Assembly: GCA_016712535.1 (NCBI GenBank)
Contig: JADJQW010000002.1
Location: 1,364,001-1,428,000, forward strand
Length of the DNA stretch: 64,000 bases
Direction: 5' to 3'
From: Flavobacteriales bacterium
Lineage (GTDB): Bacteria; Bacteroidota; Bacteroidia; Flavobacteriales_F; PHOS-HE28
Shown here: in pieces, positions 57,448 through 64,000 of the stretch
Layout: every line of letters begins with the position of its first letter
Numbering within the stretch: the stretch's first letter is position 1
Position numbers and translations under genes: made by a program
Notes under the pieces: generated by a model
What the model was told of the DNA's origin: nothing
What the model saw: only the letters and a program-made list of their open reading frames with translations
Database searches by the model: none

Positions 57448-58485
57448 ATGGCAACACACCTCGTCACCGGCGGCTGCGGCTTCGTCGGCCGCAACATGGT
57501 CAAGCGCCTTCATGCCCAAGGGGCCAAAGTGCTCTTCATCGACGACCTCAGCGTGGGCACCCACCCCGACACCTGGATCGGCAGGCCCCTCAACTTCGAG
57601 CACCGCGAGCTGCGCATCTACGGCGACGATGAGCGCCTCCTATTCATCCAAGCCGACCTGCGCGATGTGCTGCGCGAGCTGAACAAGGACCCGCAATACT
57701 TCCAGAAGCGCTATGGCCTCAACGTGGCGCTCTTCGACGATATCTTCCATTTCGCCGCCATCGTTGGCGGGCGCAGCAAGATCGATGGTGATCCCATGCT
57801 GGTGGCGCAGGACCTTAGCATCGATGCCGAGATGTTCCTCTACGTGTGCCGCAACAAGCCGCGCCGTTTCCTGTACCCCAGCAGCAGCGCCGCGTACCCC
57901 ATCGACCTGCAGACCGAGAGCAACACGCTCAAGCTGAAGGAGAGCGACATCGACTTCAAGAAGATGGGCGAGCCCGACATGACGTACGGCTGGAGCAAGC
58001 TCACCGGCGAGTTCCTGGCCAAGATCGCCGCGAGCCATTACGGCGTGCATGTCACCTGCATCCGCCCCTTCAGCGGCTACGGAGAGGATCAGGACCTCAG
58101 TTATCCCGTGCCGGCCATCGCAGCACGAGCAGCGAAGAAGGAGAACCCCTTCGAGGTCTGGGGCACCGGCAAGCAGGGCCGCGATTTCGTGCACATCGAC
58201 GACGTGCTCGACCTCACGCTCCTGGCCATGGACAAGATCAGCGACGGCCGAGCCATCAACATCGGCATGGGACGGCTCACTTCGTTCCTGGAACTCATCG
58301 AGGTCTTCACCGGCTTCGCGGGCTACAAGCCGACCATCAAACCCTTGCTCGACAAACCCGTGGGCGTGCACAGCCGCTATTGCGACATGAGCTGGGTGGA
58401 AGAGAATCTTGGGTGGAAGGCGAAGATCACCATTGAAGAAGGGATGCGGAGGGTGTATGAGGCGGCGAGAATGCGGATCGGATGA
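57448..58485 (+). CDS. NAD-dependent epimerase/dehydratase (extended SDR, nucleotide-sugar type)
   Basis: This 345-aa cytoplasmic protein starts MATHLVTGGCGFVGRNMVKRLHAQG (Rossmann GxxGxxG). The catalytic region is YPSSSAAYPIDLQT and YGWSKLTGEFLAKIAASHYGV (YxxxK, with GWSKL shape), followed by CIRPFSGYGEDQDLSYPVPAIAARA and GRDFVHIDDVLDLTLLAMD. It modifies a nucleotide sugar for glycan synthesis; the exact reaction is undetermined. It lies 19 bp before the GT4 gene, forming a two-gene glycan unit. Confidence 0.92.
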   Translation: MATHLVTGGCGFVGRNMVKRLHAQGAKVLFIDDLSVGTHPDTWIGRPLNFEHRELRIYGDDERLLFIQADLRDVLRELNKDPQYFQKRYGLNVALFDDIFHFAAIVGGRSKIDGDPMLVAQDLSIDAEMFLYVCRNKPRRFLYPSSSAAYPIDLQTESNTLKLKESDIDFKKMGEPDMTYGWSKLTGEFLAKIAASHYGVHVTCIRPFSGYGEDQDLSYPVPAIAARAAKKENPFEVWGTGKQGRDFVHIDDVLDLTLLAMDKISDGRAINIGMGRLTSFLELIEVFTGFAGYKPTIKPLLDKPVGVHSRYCDMSWVEENLGWKAKITIEEGMRRVYEAARMRIG

Positions 58486-58504
58486 TCATCTCATTTAGTC
58501 ATCG

Positions 58505-59827
58505 ATGATCGTCTGCTTCGGCCCTGGCCCAAAGTTCAAGGGCGGCATCGCGCAGTACAACACGGCCTTGGCGCGGGCGCTGAAGGATGAAGGCGCACAG
58601 GTCAACATCGTGAGCTGGACGCAGCAGTACCCGGCGATCATCCCGCGCGAGTTCGTTGACAAGGCCAGCCGGAGCGATCTCCTCGAGGGCTACGACATCC
58701 CCGTGCGCTACCTCACCAACTGGAACGACCCGCGCACGTGGTGGAAGACGGCAAAGGCCATCACCGACCTGAAGCCCGACAAGGTGATCCTGCAGTGGTA
58801 CAACCCCACGCAGGGCATTCCGCTGAACACGATCGCCAAGTATTTGCGGAAGCACACGCAAGCCGAGGTCCTCTTCGACCTGCATTTCGTTGCCGCCAAG
58901 GAGCAGAGCAGCCTGGATGCACGGCTCACCCGCATGGCGCTGCGGCATGGGCACAGCTTCATCGTTCACGCATACAAGACGGCCGAGGAGCTGAAGGCGT
59001 TGATGCCGGAGAAGACCTTTGAGGTGACGTTGGATGGGCGCTCAGAAGCGCGGACTTTGGTCTTTGGTCTTAGGTCCATGGCAAGAACTGACCATGGACC
59101 TAAGACCAAAGACCTAAGATCTTCGACCATCCTCAAGCTCTACCACCCCATCTATTCCCTCTTCAAGCCCGATCCGGCTTTCGACATGGAGGCGTGGAAG
59201 TCACAGCACGGATTGCGGAAGCATGTCTTCCTCTTCTTCGGCTTCATCCGCAAGTACAAGGGGCTTCATCACTGCATCGAAGCCTTCGCGGAACTCGCCA
59301 AGCAGCGCGATGATGTGAGCCTGATGGTCGTTGGCGAGCGCTTCTGGCAGACGGTGGATCAGAGCAAGCTCAGCACGAAGCTGAAGAACGCCGTCTTCGG
59401 CACGCTGAAGAAGCTCTTCCTGAAGAAGGCCGACGATGAGCGCGATTACGATCCCTTGGCGATGATCGGACGCTTTGGACTGAAGGAGCGCGTGCTGGTG
59501 GTGGATCGTTTCATCCCGAATGAAGAGGTCCCACCCTACTTCCAAGCGGCCGATACCATCGTGCTCTTCTACGAGACGGCGACTCCCAGCGGCGTTGAGA
59601 GCCTCAGCTACAACTTCAAGCTGCCCGCCGTTGCCACGCGTGTGGGGCACTTCCCCGAGACCATCACCGATGGCTTCAATGGCTACCTAGCCAATCCGAA
59701 TGACATCACCGACATGGTGCGCGTTATGAATGCGAGCATCGAGAAGCCCATCCCGCGCGAGAATGTGGTAGAGGCCACCAAGGCGATGAGCTGGGCGAAC
59801 TACGCGAAGGCGGTTCTGGCGGGTTGA
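58505..59827 (+). CDS. GT4-family glycosyltransferase carrying an in-frame palindromic insertion (440 aa)
   Basis: This cytoplasmic/peripheral GT-B glycosyltransferase has the N-terminal glycine-rich start MIVCFGPGPKFKGGIAQYNTALARALKDEG, donor-domain sequence HVFLFFGFIRKYKGLHHCIEAFAEL, LMVVGERFWQ, VVDRFIPNEEVPPYFQAADTIVLFYETATPSGVESLSYNFKLPAVAT (GT4 EX7E-like segment), and NGYLANPNDITDM. Residues about 180-206 (RSEARTLVFGL...KTKDLRS) interrupt an otherwise conserved stretch between FEVTLDG and STILKLYHPIYSLF. They are encoded by an AT-rich sequence with atypical codons that forms a perfect inverted repeat (59059-59114). The frame is intact, so the protein is probably made with a surface loop. 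Confidence 0.9.
   Translation: MIVCFGPGPKFKGGIAQYNTALARALKDEGAQVNIVSWTQQYPAIIPREFVDKASRSDLLEGYDIPVRYLTNWNDPRTWWKTAKAITDLKPDKVILQWYNPTQGIPLNTIAKYLRKHTQAEVLFDLHFVAAKEQSSLDARLTRMALRHGHSFIVHAYKTAEELKALMPEKTFEVTLDGRSEARTLVFGLRSMARTDHGPKTKDLRSSTILKLYHPIYSLFKPDPAFDMEAWKSQHGLRKHVFLFFGFIRKYKGLHHCIEAFAELAKQRDDVSLMVVGERFWQTVDQSKLSTKLKNAVFGTLKKLFLKKADDERDYDPLAMIGRFGLKERVLVVDRFIPNEEVPPYFQAADTIVLFYETATPSGVESLSYNFKLPAVATRVGHFPETITDGFNGYLANPNDITDMVRVMNASIEKPIPRENVVEATKAMSWANYAKAVLAG
59059..59114. repeat. perfect 23-bp inverted repeat inserted in frame in GT4 gene
   Basis: The left arm 59059-59081 (GGTCTTTGGTCTTAGGTCC...) is the exact reverse complement of 59092-59114, around a 10-nt loop. Shorter direct repeats (CTTTGGT twice; ACCTAAG twice) lie inside and beside the arms. 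Base composition and codons (CTT, AGG, AGA, CTA, TCT) differ sharply from the gene. The whole insert seems to span about 59041-59121, a multiple of three. Confidence 0.85.
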
Positions 59828-59959
59828 GGGATGCTGCCGTGAGCAGCCTGAAACCAGCCCAGGCATTCAGCTTCTGCACTGGCCGAAGCGCCGCCCCCGT
59901 CTGTCGAAGAAGCTGCACCATCCGGCAACACCTGCCGTTGCAGGCTCAAACACCGCAAC

Positions 59960-60472
59960 ATGGCCAGCCGCTCCCCATCCTTCCAACAAGCATCTGCCTT
60001 CTTCGCATTCCTGCTTGCAGGCGCTGCATCTGCCGCAACGCCGCCTGCCAACCGCGCCGACAAGGACGAAGTGGTCCTCACCGGCTGGATGCACGTGGAG
60101 GACCATACCTGGCGCGATGCCACAGTGAGCGTTGAAGTGGATGGCGTGGTACAGGTCGCTCGTGTCAACGAATCGGGCCGCTTCGACCTGCGCGTGCCGG
60201 CGAACACCGAGGTGCTGCTGCGCTTCGAGAAGCCGGAGCACCTGTCCAAGGAGGTGGTGGTGAACACAGCGTATTCTGCCATGGGCCAGGCTGGTCGCCA
60301 CAAGCGCCATGTGAAGTTCGCCGTGATCCTTGAACTGGAGCGCCACATGGCCGGCTTTGGCTATCACAGCCCTGTTGGAACCATCGCCTTCGACAAGGAT
60401 GGCGGATGCCTGGCTGTTACGCACCGCCGGGAAAAGATCCCCCCCGGCCGCAACAAGCCGATGGAATTCTGA
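59960..60472 (+). CDS. small secreted protein of unknown function (170 aa)
   Basis: A signal peptide (SAFFAFLLAGAASAA, cleavage near residue 26) precedes a beta-rich domain, DKDEVVLTGWMHVEDHTWRDATVSVEVDGVVQVARVNESGRFDLRVPANTEVLLRFEKPEHLSKEVVV, which reads like a carboxypeptidase-regulatory/PEGA-like module. The C-terminus is basic (REKIPPGRNKPMEF). The preceding 132 bp hold only a short GCTGC / GCAGC hairpin after the GT4 stop. The family is not certain. Confidence 0.78.
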   Translation: MASRSPSFQQASAFFAFLLAGAASAATPPANRADKDEVVLTGWMHVEDHTWRDATVSVEVDGVVQVARVNESGRFDLRVPANTEVLLRFEKPEHLSKEVVVNTAYSAMGQAGRHKRHVKFAVILELERHMAGFGYHSPVGTIAFDKDGGCLAVTHRREKIPPGRNKPMEF

Positions 60473-60496
60473 TCCGGATATTGCCGCAACAACAGC

Positions 60497-60523
60497 GCAG
60501 GGCCTTCTCATCGAAGGCCCTGC
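60497..60523. terminator. bidirectional terminator
   Basis: An 11-bp perfect stem (GCAGGGCCTTC / GAAGGCCCTGC) with loop TCATC lies between convergent genes ending at 60472 (+) and 60548 (-). Confidence 0.55.
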
Positions 60524-60547
60524 TCGCGTTCTTCAGATCCGCGCTCG

Positions 60548-61393
60548 CTATTCCTTCAGCACACGGCCGAGCATGAGGCTGCGGTCCGTGCCCGCGAGCC
60601 GAACGGTGTATGGACCCGATGCGAGCGGCGCGATGCTGATCGCAGCAGCGCCCTGCACAGATGTTGTGAGCACCGTACGCCCTTGCGCATCGATGAACTC
60701 GAGATTCCCGGACAGGTCGGCGGGGAGCGCGATGTTCAGGATATGGGACGCCGGATTCGGCCAGAAGGCGGCGCTTGCGCTTTCAACGCGCGTGATTCCC
60801 GCGCCCACATCGAGGTCGAAGCCCATGTCCTGCCAGGTGCTGCTCGTGGTGTTGCCCGTGACCGTGCCGCTGGTGTTGGAGTAAAGCTTCCTTCCATTGT
60901 TGGGCGTAGTGCCGAACGTGCCGAATGCCGCGGCGGTGGTGGTCTGGAATTCGATCTCGATGATGAGCGTTCGGTTGGAGTTGTACAGGAAAGGCGTCTG
61001 CAGGTCGATCGGGAACCAATCGCCCGTGGTACCGGCCGGTATCGTATAGGAGGCCGATGCGAGCACGGTGCTCAGCCCGGTGAAGTAGGTGTTTCCGCCG
61101 GCGAAGGCCACCTCGTTGGTGAGGCCCAGCTTGATCGTGAGGTTGCCGAGCGTGACGCCCGTGGCCTGCCCCGTGCTTCCGTACCGGTAGTAGAGCCGGG
61201 TGATCGCACCGCTCACCGGATTCACCAGGTCGCCGGGCAGGTAGAGGCATTGCGTGCGGAGCGCCGTGAGATTCCCCAGCAGGAAGGTGCTGTTGCTGGT
61301 GCCGAAGCCTTTGTACACCTGTTGGGCGCTGCCAGGGATCGCGGCGAGTTGGAGCAGGGCGATCGAACAATAGGAGAGAAGGGTCCTGCGCAT
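60548..61393 (-). CDS. secreted protein with T9SS type A sorting domain (281 aa)
   Basis: A signal peptide (MRRTLLSYCSIALLQLAAIPGSAQ) precedes one beta-sandwich domain (YKGFGTSNSTFLLGNLTALRTQCLYLPGDLV...FPIDLQTPFLYNSNRTLIIEIEFQ) like the N-terminal domain of the 1882-aa giant (both have a PFxYNS/STG pattern before a LLVL/LIIEIE strand). A sorting domain (AAFWPNPASHILNIALP...SGPYTVRLAG) ends it. The role is unknown, probably surface binding. A perfect TAGCTTTG box (61415-61422), with TTG 18 nt upstream, marks the promoter 21 nt before the ATG. Confidence 0.88.
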   Translation of the reverse strand: MRRTLLSYCSIALLQLAAIPGSAQQVYKGFGTSNSTFLLGNLTALRTQCLYLPGDLVNPVSGAITRLYYRYGSTGQATGVTLGNLTIKLGLTNEVAFAGGNTYFTGLSTVLASASYTIPAGTTGDWFPIDLQTPFLYNSNRTLIIEIEFQTTTAAAFGTFGTTPNNGRKLYSNTSGTVTGNTTSSTWQDMGFDLDVGAGITRVESASAAFWPNPASHILNIALPADLSGNLEFIDAQGRTVLTTSVQGAAAISIAPLASGPYTVRLAGTDRSLMLGRVLKE

Positions 61394-61414
61394 GGGGACG
61401 GGTGTTGGTCTCAT

Positions 61415-61443
61415 CAAAGCTATACGGGCGATCCGAATGGCAA
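61415..61443 (-). promoter_or_regulatory. promoter of the 281-aa T9SS gene
   Basis: On the minus strand TTG (61441-61443) is 18 nt from TAGCTTTG (61415-61422), an exact -7 consensus. The ATG is at 61393. Confidence 0.55.
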
Positions 61444-61513
61444 GGAGCACGAGGCGCCAATGGGTCCGCACCTTGTGGAACCGGCTCGCGCTTCCCCGTA
61501 CGTTTCCTCAAAC

Positions 61514-61554
61514 GCAGCACGGCCACCAAGGCTTGCCCTTGATGGCCGTGCTGC
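61514..61554 (-). terminator. terminator of the PQQ-type propeller gene
   Basis: A 12-bp outer stem (GCAGCACGGCCA / TGGCCGTGCTGC) continues into a smaller CAAGG / CCTTG stem. It begins 19 bp beyond the stop at 61573. Confidence 0.55.
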
Positions 61555-61572
61555 TTGTGCGCCGCTAACCGC

Positions 61573-63525
61573 TCACAGCTTGAACAGCTTCACGCTTCCG
61601 CCATCAACTAGGTAAACGGCGTTGCTGAAGGCATCCACCTCATACTTGGGGTTCTTGTCGTTGCCCAAAGGGATGGAACCGACCACGCTGCCGTCGCTCT
61701 TATTCAGCGCATGCAGCACATAGCTGCCCTTACCGGCATCGCTCATCAGGTAATGGATGCCCGCGGTGCTGGTGCTGGCCTTGAACCGCGCGTTCGCTTC
61801 CTGGAAGAAGCGCTTCGCGGCGCCTGCGGCCATCTGTGCCCCTTCACCATAGACATCGCTCACGGCCCCGGTGATGTCGCGTGCGGCGGCACTGCCGGCA
61901 TCGGTGACCTGAATGCTCTGGCTCGCCGCGCCGAATGCCGCGCTCGTGTACCCGAATGCGGCGGCATAATAGGCGGCCCGCACGGCGCTGGCATATTTCA
62001 GCGCACGCACCAGGCCGCTCTCGCGCGGTGCCGGGAAATACTTGCGGTAGATCTCCTTTCCATCGGCTCCCAGCAGGGCCAGGTTCTGATCGCTGCTCAC
62101 CACGAGCCCCGCATCGGTGTGCTCCAGGCGCGTGGGCTTCTCCTTGCCCTCGAAGGCGAGCGGCGCGGTGCTAACTGCGGTGGCCGCACCGCCGCTCGCG
62201 GGCACGTTGTACAAGAGACCATCCTTCGTGTTCACCACCCAGGTCTTCCCTACGCTGGTCGTCACGAGGCCCGCTCCGCCCTTCATGGGCTTCTCCAACC
62301 GGGAGAGGCCCGTTGACAGATCGATCACCTCCACTTCCTCAGCACTGGCCACGAGCAGGTCACCGCCCAGCATGGTCACTTGCTGCACCACGCCATCGAG
62401 CTTCACGGGTTTCTTCCAGACCTCGGTGCCGCTGGCGTCCACCAAGGTCACTACGCCGTCGTCCTTGCCGCTGGTGAGCAGGGTGCGGTCGCCCAATTCC
62501 ACGGCGCCGGCCAGGATCCCCTTCACGTTGATCCCCTTGCCATTCTTGCCCCACTTGCCGCTTCCGCTCGAATAGTCGAGCAGGTCGACGCTCCGGTTGT
62601 CGCCGGCGCCCACGAGCAGGCCGCTCTTCAAGGGGACCAAGGTGCCCAGCTTCTGCTGGAACTGCAGCGGCGCGCTCCAGGCATAGCCGCCATCGGCGAT
62701 GCGGAAGGCATTCACGAAGGTCTTGTACGTCACTGTCACGGTCTTCTTGCCCTGCGCATCGGTGGATTCCTTGCGCTGCTCGGTCTGCATGCCCATGAAG
62801 CAGAGATCGGGCGCGTGCGGCGTGGTGATGAAGACGCCACCGATGCCGGGCATGTTGATGTTGGCGCCGCCCTTGTCGAGCAACGCCGTGAGGCCCGACA
62901 TCTTCTCGAAGGCGGGGTCGGGGCTCTTCTTCCAGAGCTCGGCGCCGGTCTTCGCATCCAGCTTGTACGCGAAGAAGAGCGTGCTCAGCAGGATCGCGTC
63001 GGGACCAGCGCTGTTGCAGGCGGTGAGCCGGCTGAAGCTGTCGTCCTTGGTCCAGCGCACCTGTCCGGTGCCCATATCCACGCAGGCCATCGCCGCTTTC
63101 TTATCGGCCTTCTGTCCAACAAGGACGATGGCGTTATTGGCGTAGAGGAAATACTTGCTGGTGATGTTGCTGATGCCGGCTTCATCGCTGCTGAAGGCCA
63201 CCGTACCGCTGAAGGGCTCCACGATGAAGAGCGCTTCCGGCCGGCCATTGGGCACGAGGGTCACGAAGGGCGAACGGTCCACCTCGGTGTATCCGGTCTC
63301 GGGGGCTCCGGCCAATTCCTTCAAGGTCCAGGACACATCGCCCGTGGCGGGATCCACGCCTTTGAGGCCTTCGGCGGTGCAAACGACCACGGCTCCTGCT
63401 GCCGTGGTGCGCATCCATTGCACGGCACCGGTGTTTGCGGTCCACACGGGGCTCAACTGGGCAAAGGCCGAGATGAGCTGTAGGGCGAAGAAGGGGAGGA
63501 GGAGCGGGCGTAGTGAAGCGTTCAT
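61573..63525 (-). CDS. exported PQQ-binding-like beta-propeller protein (650 aa)
   Basis: A signal peptide (MNASLRPLLLPFFALQLISAFAQ) is followed by repeated propeller-blade sequences: GLKGVDPATGDVSWTLKEL, MACVDMGTGQVRWTKDDSF, FAYKLDAKTGAELWKKS, VTLVDASGTEVWKKPVKLDG, LALLGADGKEIYRKYF and LHALNKSDGSVVGSIPLG, the PQQ-like pattern. The middle has a membrane-neutral alanine-rich helix (LKYASAVRAAYYAAAFGYTSAAFGAA). There is no sorting domain and no dehydrogenase catalytic region, so it is probably a periplasmic or secreted scaffold. Upstream ACAAGGTA reads TACCTTGT on the minus strand at 63554-63561. Confidence 0.85.
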   Translation of the reverse strand: MNASLRPLLLPFFALQLISAFAQLSPVWTANTGAVQWMRTTAAGAVVVCTAEGLKGVDPATGDVSWTLKELAGAPETGYTEVDRSPFVTLVPNGRPEALFIVEPFSGTVAFSSDEAGISNITSKYFLYANNAIVLVGQKADKKAAMACVDMGTGQVRWTKDDSFSRLTACNSAGPDAILLSTLFFAYKLDAKTGAELWKKSPDPAFEKMSGLTALLDKGGANINMPGIGGVFITTPHAPDLCFMGMQTEQRKESTDAQGKKTVTVTYKTFVNAFRIADGGYAWSAPLQFQQKLGTLVPLKSGLLVGAGDNRSVDLLDYSSGSGKWGKNGKGINVKGILAGAVELGDRTLLTSGKDDGVVTLVDASGTEVWKKPVKLDGVVQQVTMLGGDLLVASAEEVEVIDLSTGLSRLEKPMKGGAGLVTTSVGKTWVVNTKDGLLYNVPASGGAATAVSTAPLAFEGKEKPTRLEHTDAGLVVSSDQNLALLGADGKEIYRKYFPAPRESGLVRALKYASAVRAAYYAAAFGYTSAAFGAASQSIQVTDAGSAAARDITGAVSDVYGEGAQMAAGAAKRFFQEANARFKASTSTAGIHYLMSDAGKGSYVLHALNKSDGSVVGSIPLGNDKNPKYEVDAFSNAVYLVDGGSVKLFKL

Positions 63526-63618
63526 GGGGGTACGGATTAGGGCGTGCGGCCTGACAAGGTATGTGCCGTTATGCCGAACGGACCGCACCCGGCAACGATC
63601 CGCACGAACGGACGCGCG

Positions 63619-64000
63619 CTACTCCGCGGCTACGGCGCTGGTCACCTTGCGCTGGGCATAGTTGCCCAACAGGTGCCGGCGCACGAAGCGCGGCGTGGCA
63701 TCGGTGCCCACGAACTTGTTGTAGGTCTTGGGCGGCACGCCATAGAAAGCATGCGTGCTGCCATCACCGAAGTGCAGGCGCAGCACCTGGCCCTTGTACT
63801 CCCAGTTGGAGATGCCGCTGGTCATGGTCTGCTCGAATTCGCCGGCGCGGGCCGAGAGCGTCTCCGGATGCATGCCTTCGAGGAACTTGTAGGCTGCGAT
63901 GATCCGCTGGCTCATGGCCTCCGCCTCGGCGCGCTCAGCCTCCACTTGGAAGCGGTCGGGGTGGTGCTGCTTCATCAGCCCCTTGTACAGGAGGTTCAGC
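63619..64000 (-). CDS. J-domain plus KTSC domain fusion protein (5' end outside window)
   Basis: The visible part is the C-terminal ~127 residues. The first residues read LNLLYKGLMKQHHPDRF, the helix II-HPD loop of a DnaJ J-domain, then AMSQRIIAAYKFLEGMHPETL (helices III-IV). After a short linker comes a KTSC domain: SNWEYKGQVLRLHFGDGSTHAFYGVPPKTYNKFVGTDATPRFVRRHLLGNYAQRKV. The reading frame is open to the window edge. KTSC domains are small nucleic-acid-linked modules of uncertain function; a J-domain would recruit an Hsp70 such as the DnaK here. The ATG at 63975 lies inside the J-domain and is not the real start. Confidence 0.82.
   Translation of the reverse strand, partial: LNLLYKGLMKQHHPDRFQVEAERAEAEAMSQRIIAAYKFLEGMHPETLSARAGEFEQTMTSGISNWEYKGQVLRLHFGDGSTHAFYGVPPKTYNKFVGTDATPRFVRRHLLGNYAQRKVTSAVAAE

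Overview
The window comes from a GC-rich (about 60%) member of the Bacteroidota, most probably an uncultivated Flavobacteriales lineage. The taxonomy is inferred from several things: many secreted proteins with C-terminal type IX secretion (T9SS) sorting domains, GEVED modules, a split transketolase, DUF3667, DUF4173, DUF6056 and SiaB/SiaC families, few Shine-Dalgarno sequences, and Bacteroidota-type TAnnTTTG promoter boxes. No rRNA, certain tRNA, CRISPR array, transposase or prophage was found, so this is ordinary chromosome with a dense surface/secretome component.

Layout. 1-2.0 kb: a frameshifted von Willebrand A protein and a transketolase N-terminal subunit (minus). 2.3-17.9 kb: two parallel cassettes (minus), each a small secreted proline/alanine-rich protein followed at once by a giant modular T9SS protein (2954 and 1882 aa). 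The two giants share a nearly identical 3' module. 18.2-32.3 kb: housekeeping and nutrition genes, namely a NhaC antiporter, a YwqK/MORN-like protein, DnaK, a lipoprotein, PanB, an RluA-type pseudouridine synthase, a T9SS esterase, PriA, a FucP-like sugar transporter and a lipoprotein pair. 32.4-36.4 kb: a large ABCG-type transporter with an N-terminal TerB-like region, convergent with a SiaB/SiaC regulatory pair. 36.5-43.8 kb: a methyltransferase/ZIP pair, then a tightly overlapping seven-gene operon of membrane proteins with a winged-helix regulator, an EEP phosphatase-fold protein and DUF4173, then NRDE. 44-48.5 kb (minus): a T9SS protein, DUF3667, YajQ and a PA-domain T9SS protein. 48.7-59.8 kb: an acetyltransferase-like protein, GT2, DUF6056, a T9SS ThuA protein, a secreted alpha/alpha-toroid protein, an MBL hydrolase, a T9SS cupredoxin, a DUF5706 (Pycsar-effector-like) membrane protein, and a nucleotide-sugar epimerase with a GT4 glycosyltransferase. 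60-64 kb: small secreted proteins, a PQQ-type propeller and the end of a J-domain/KTSC fusion.

The most unusual items are: a perfect 23-bp inverted repeat inserted in frame inside the GT4 gene; the duplicated small-protein plus giant-adhesin cassettes with a DNA-level conserved 3' module; promoter -7-like boxes lying only 3-30 nt before many start codons, suggesting very short leaders; overlapping palindromes at the start of the winged-helix operon; an orphan DUF5706 protein; and a J-domain-KTSC fusion. All functional statements rest on reading the sequence and recalling families. No searches were run.
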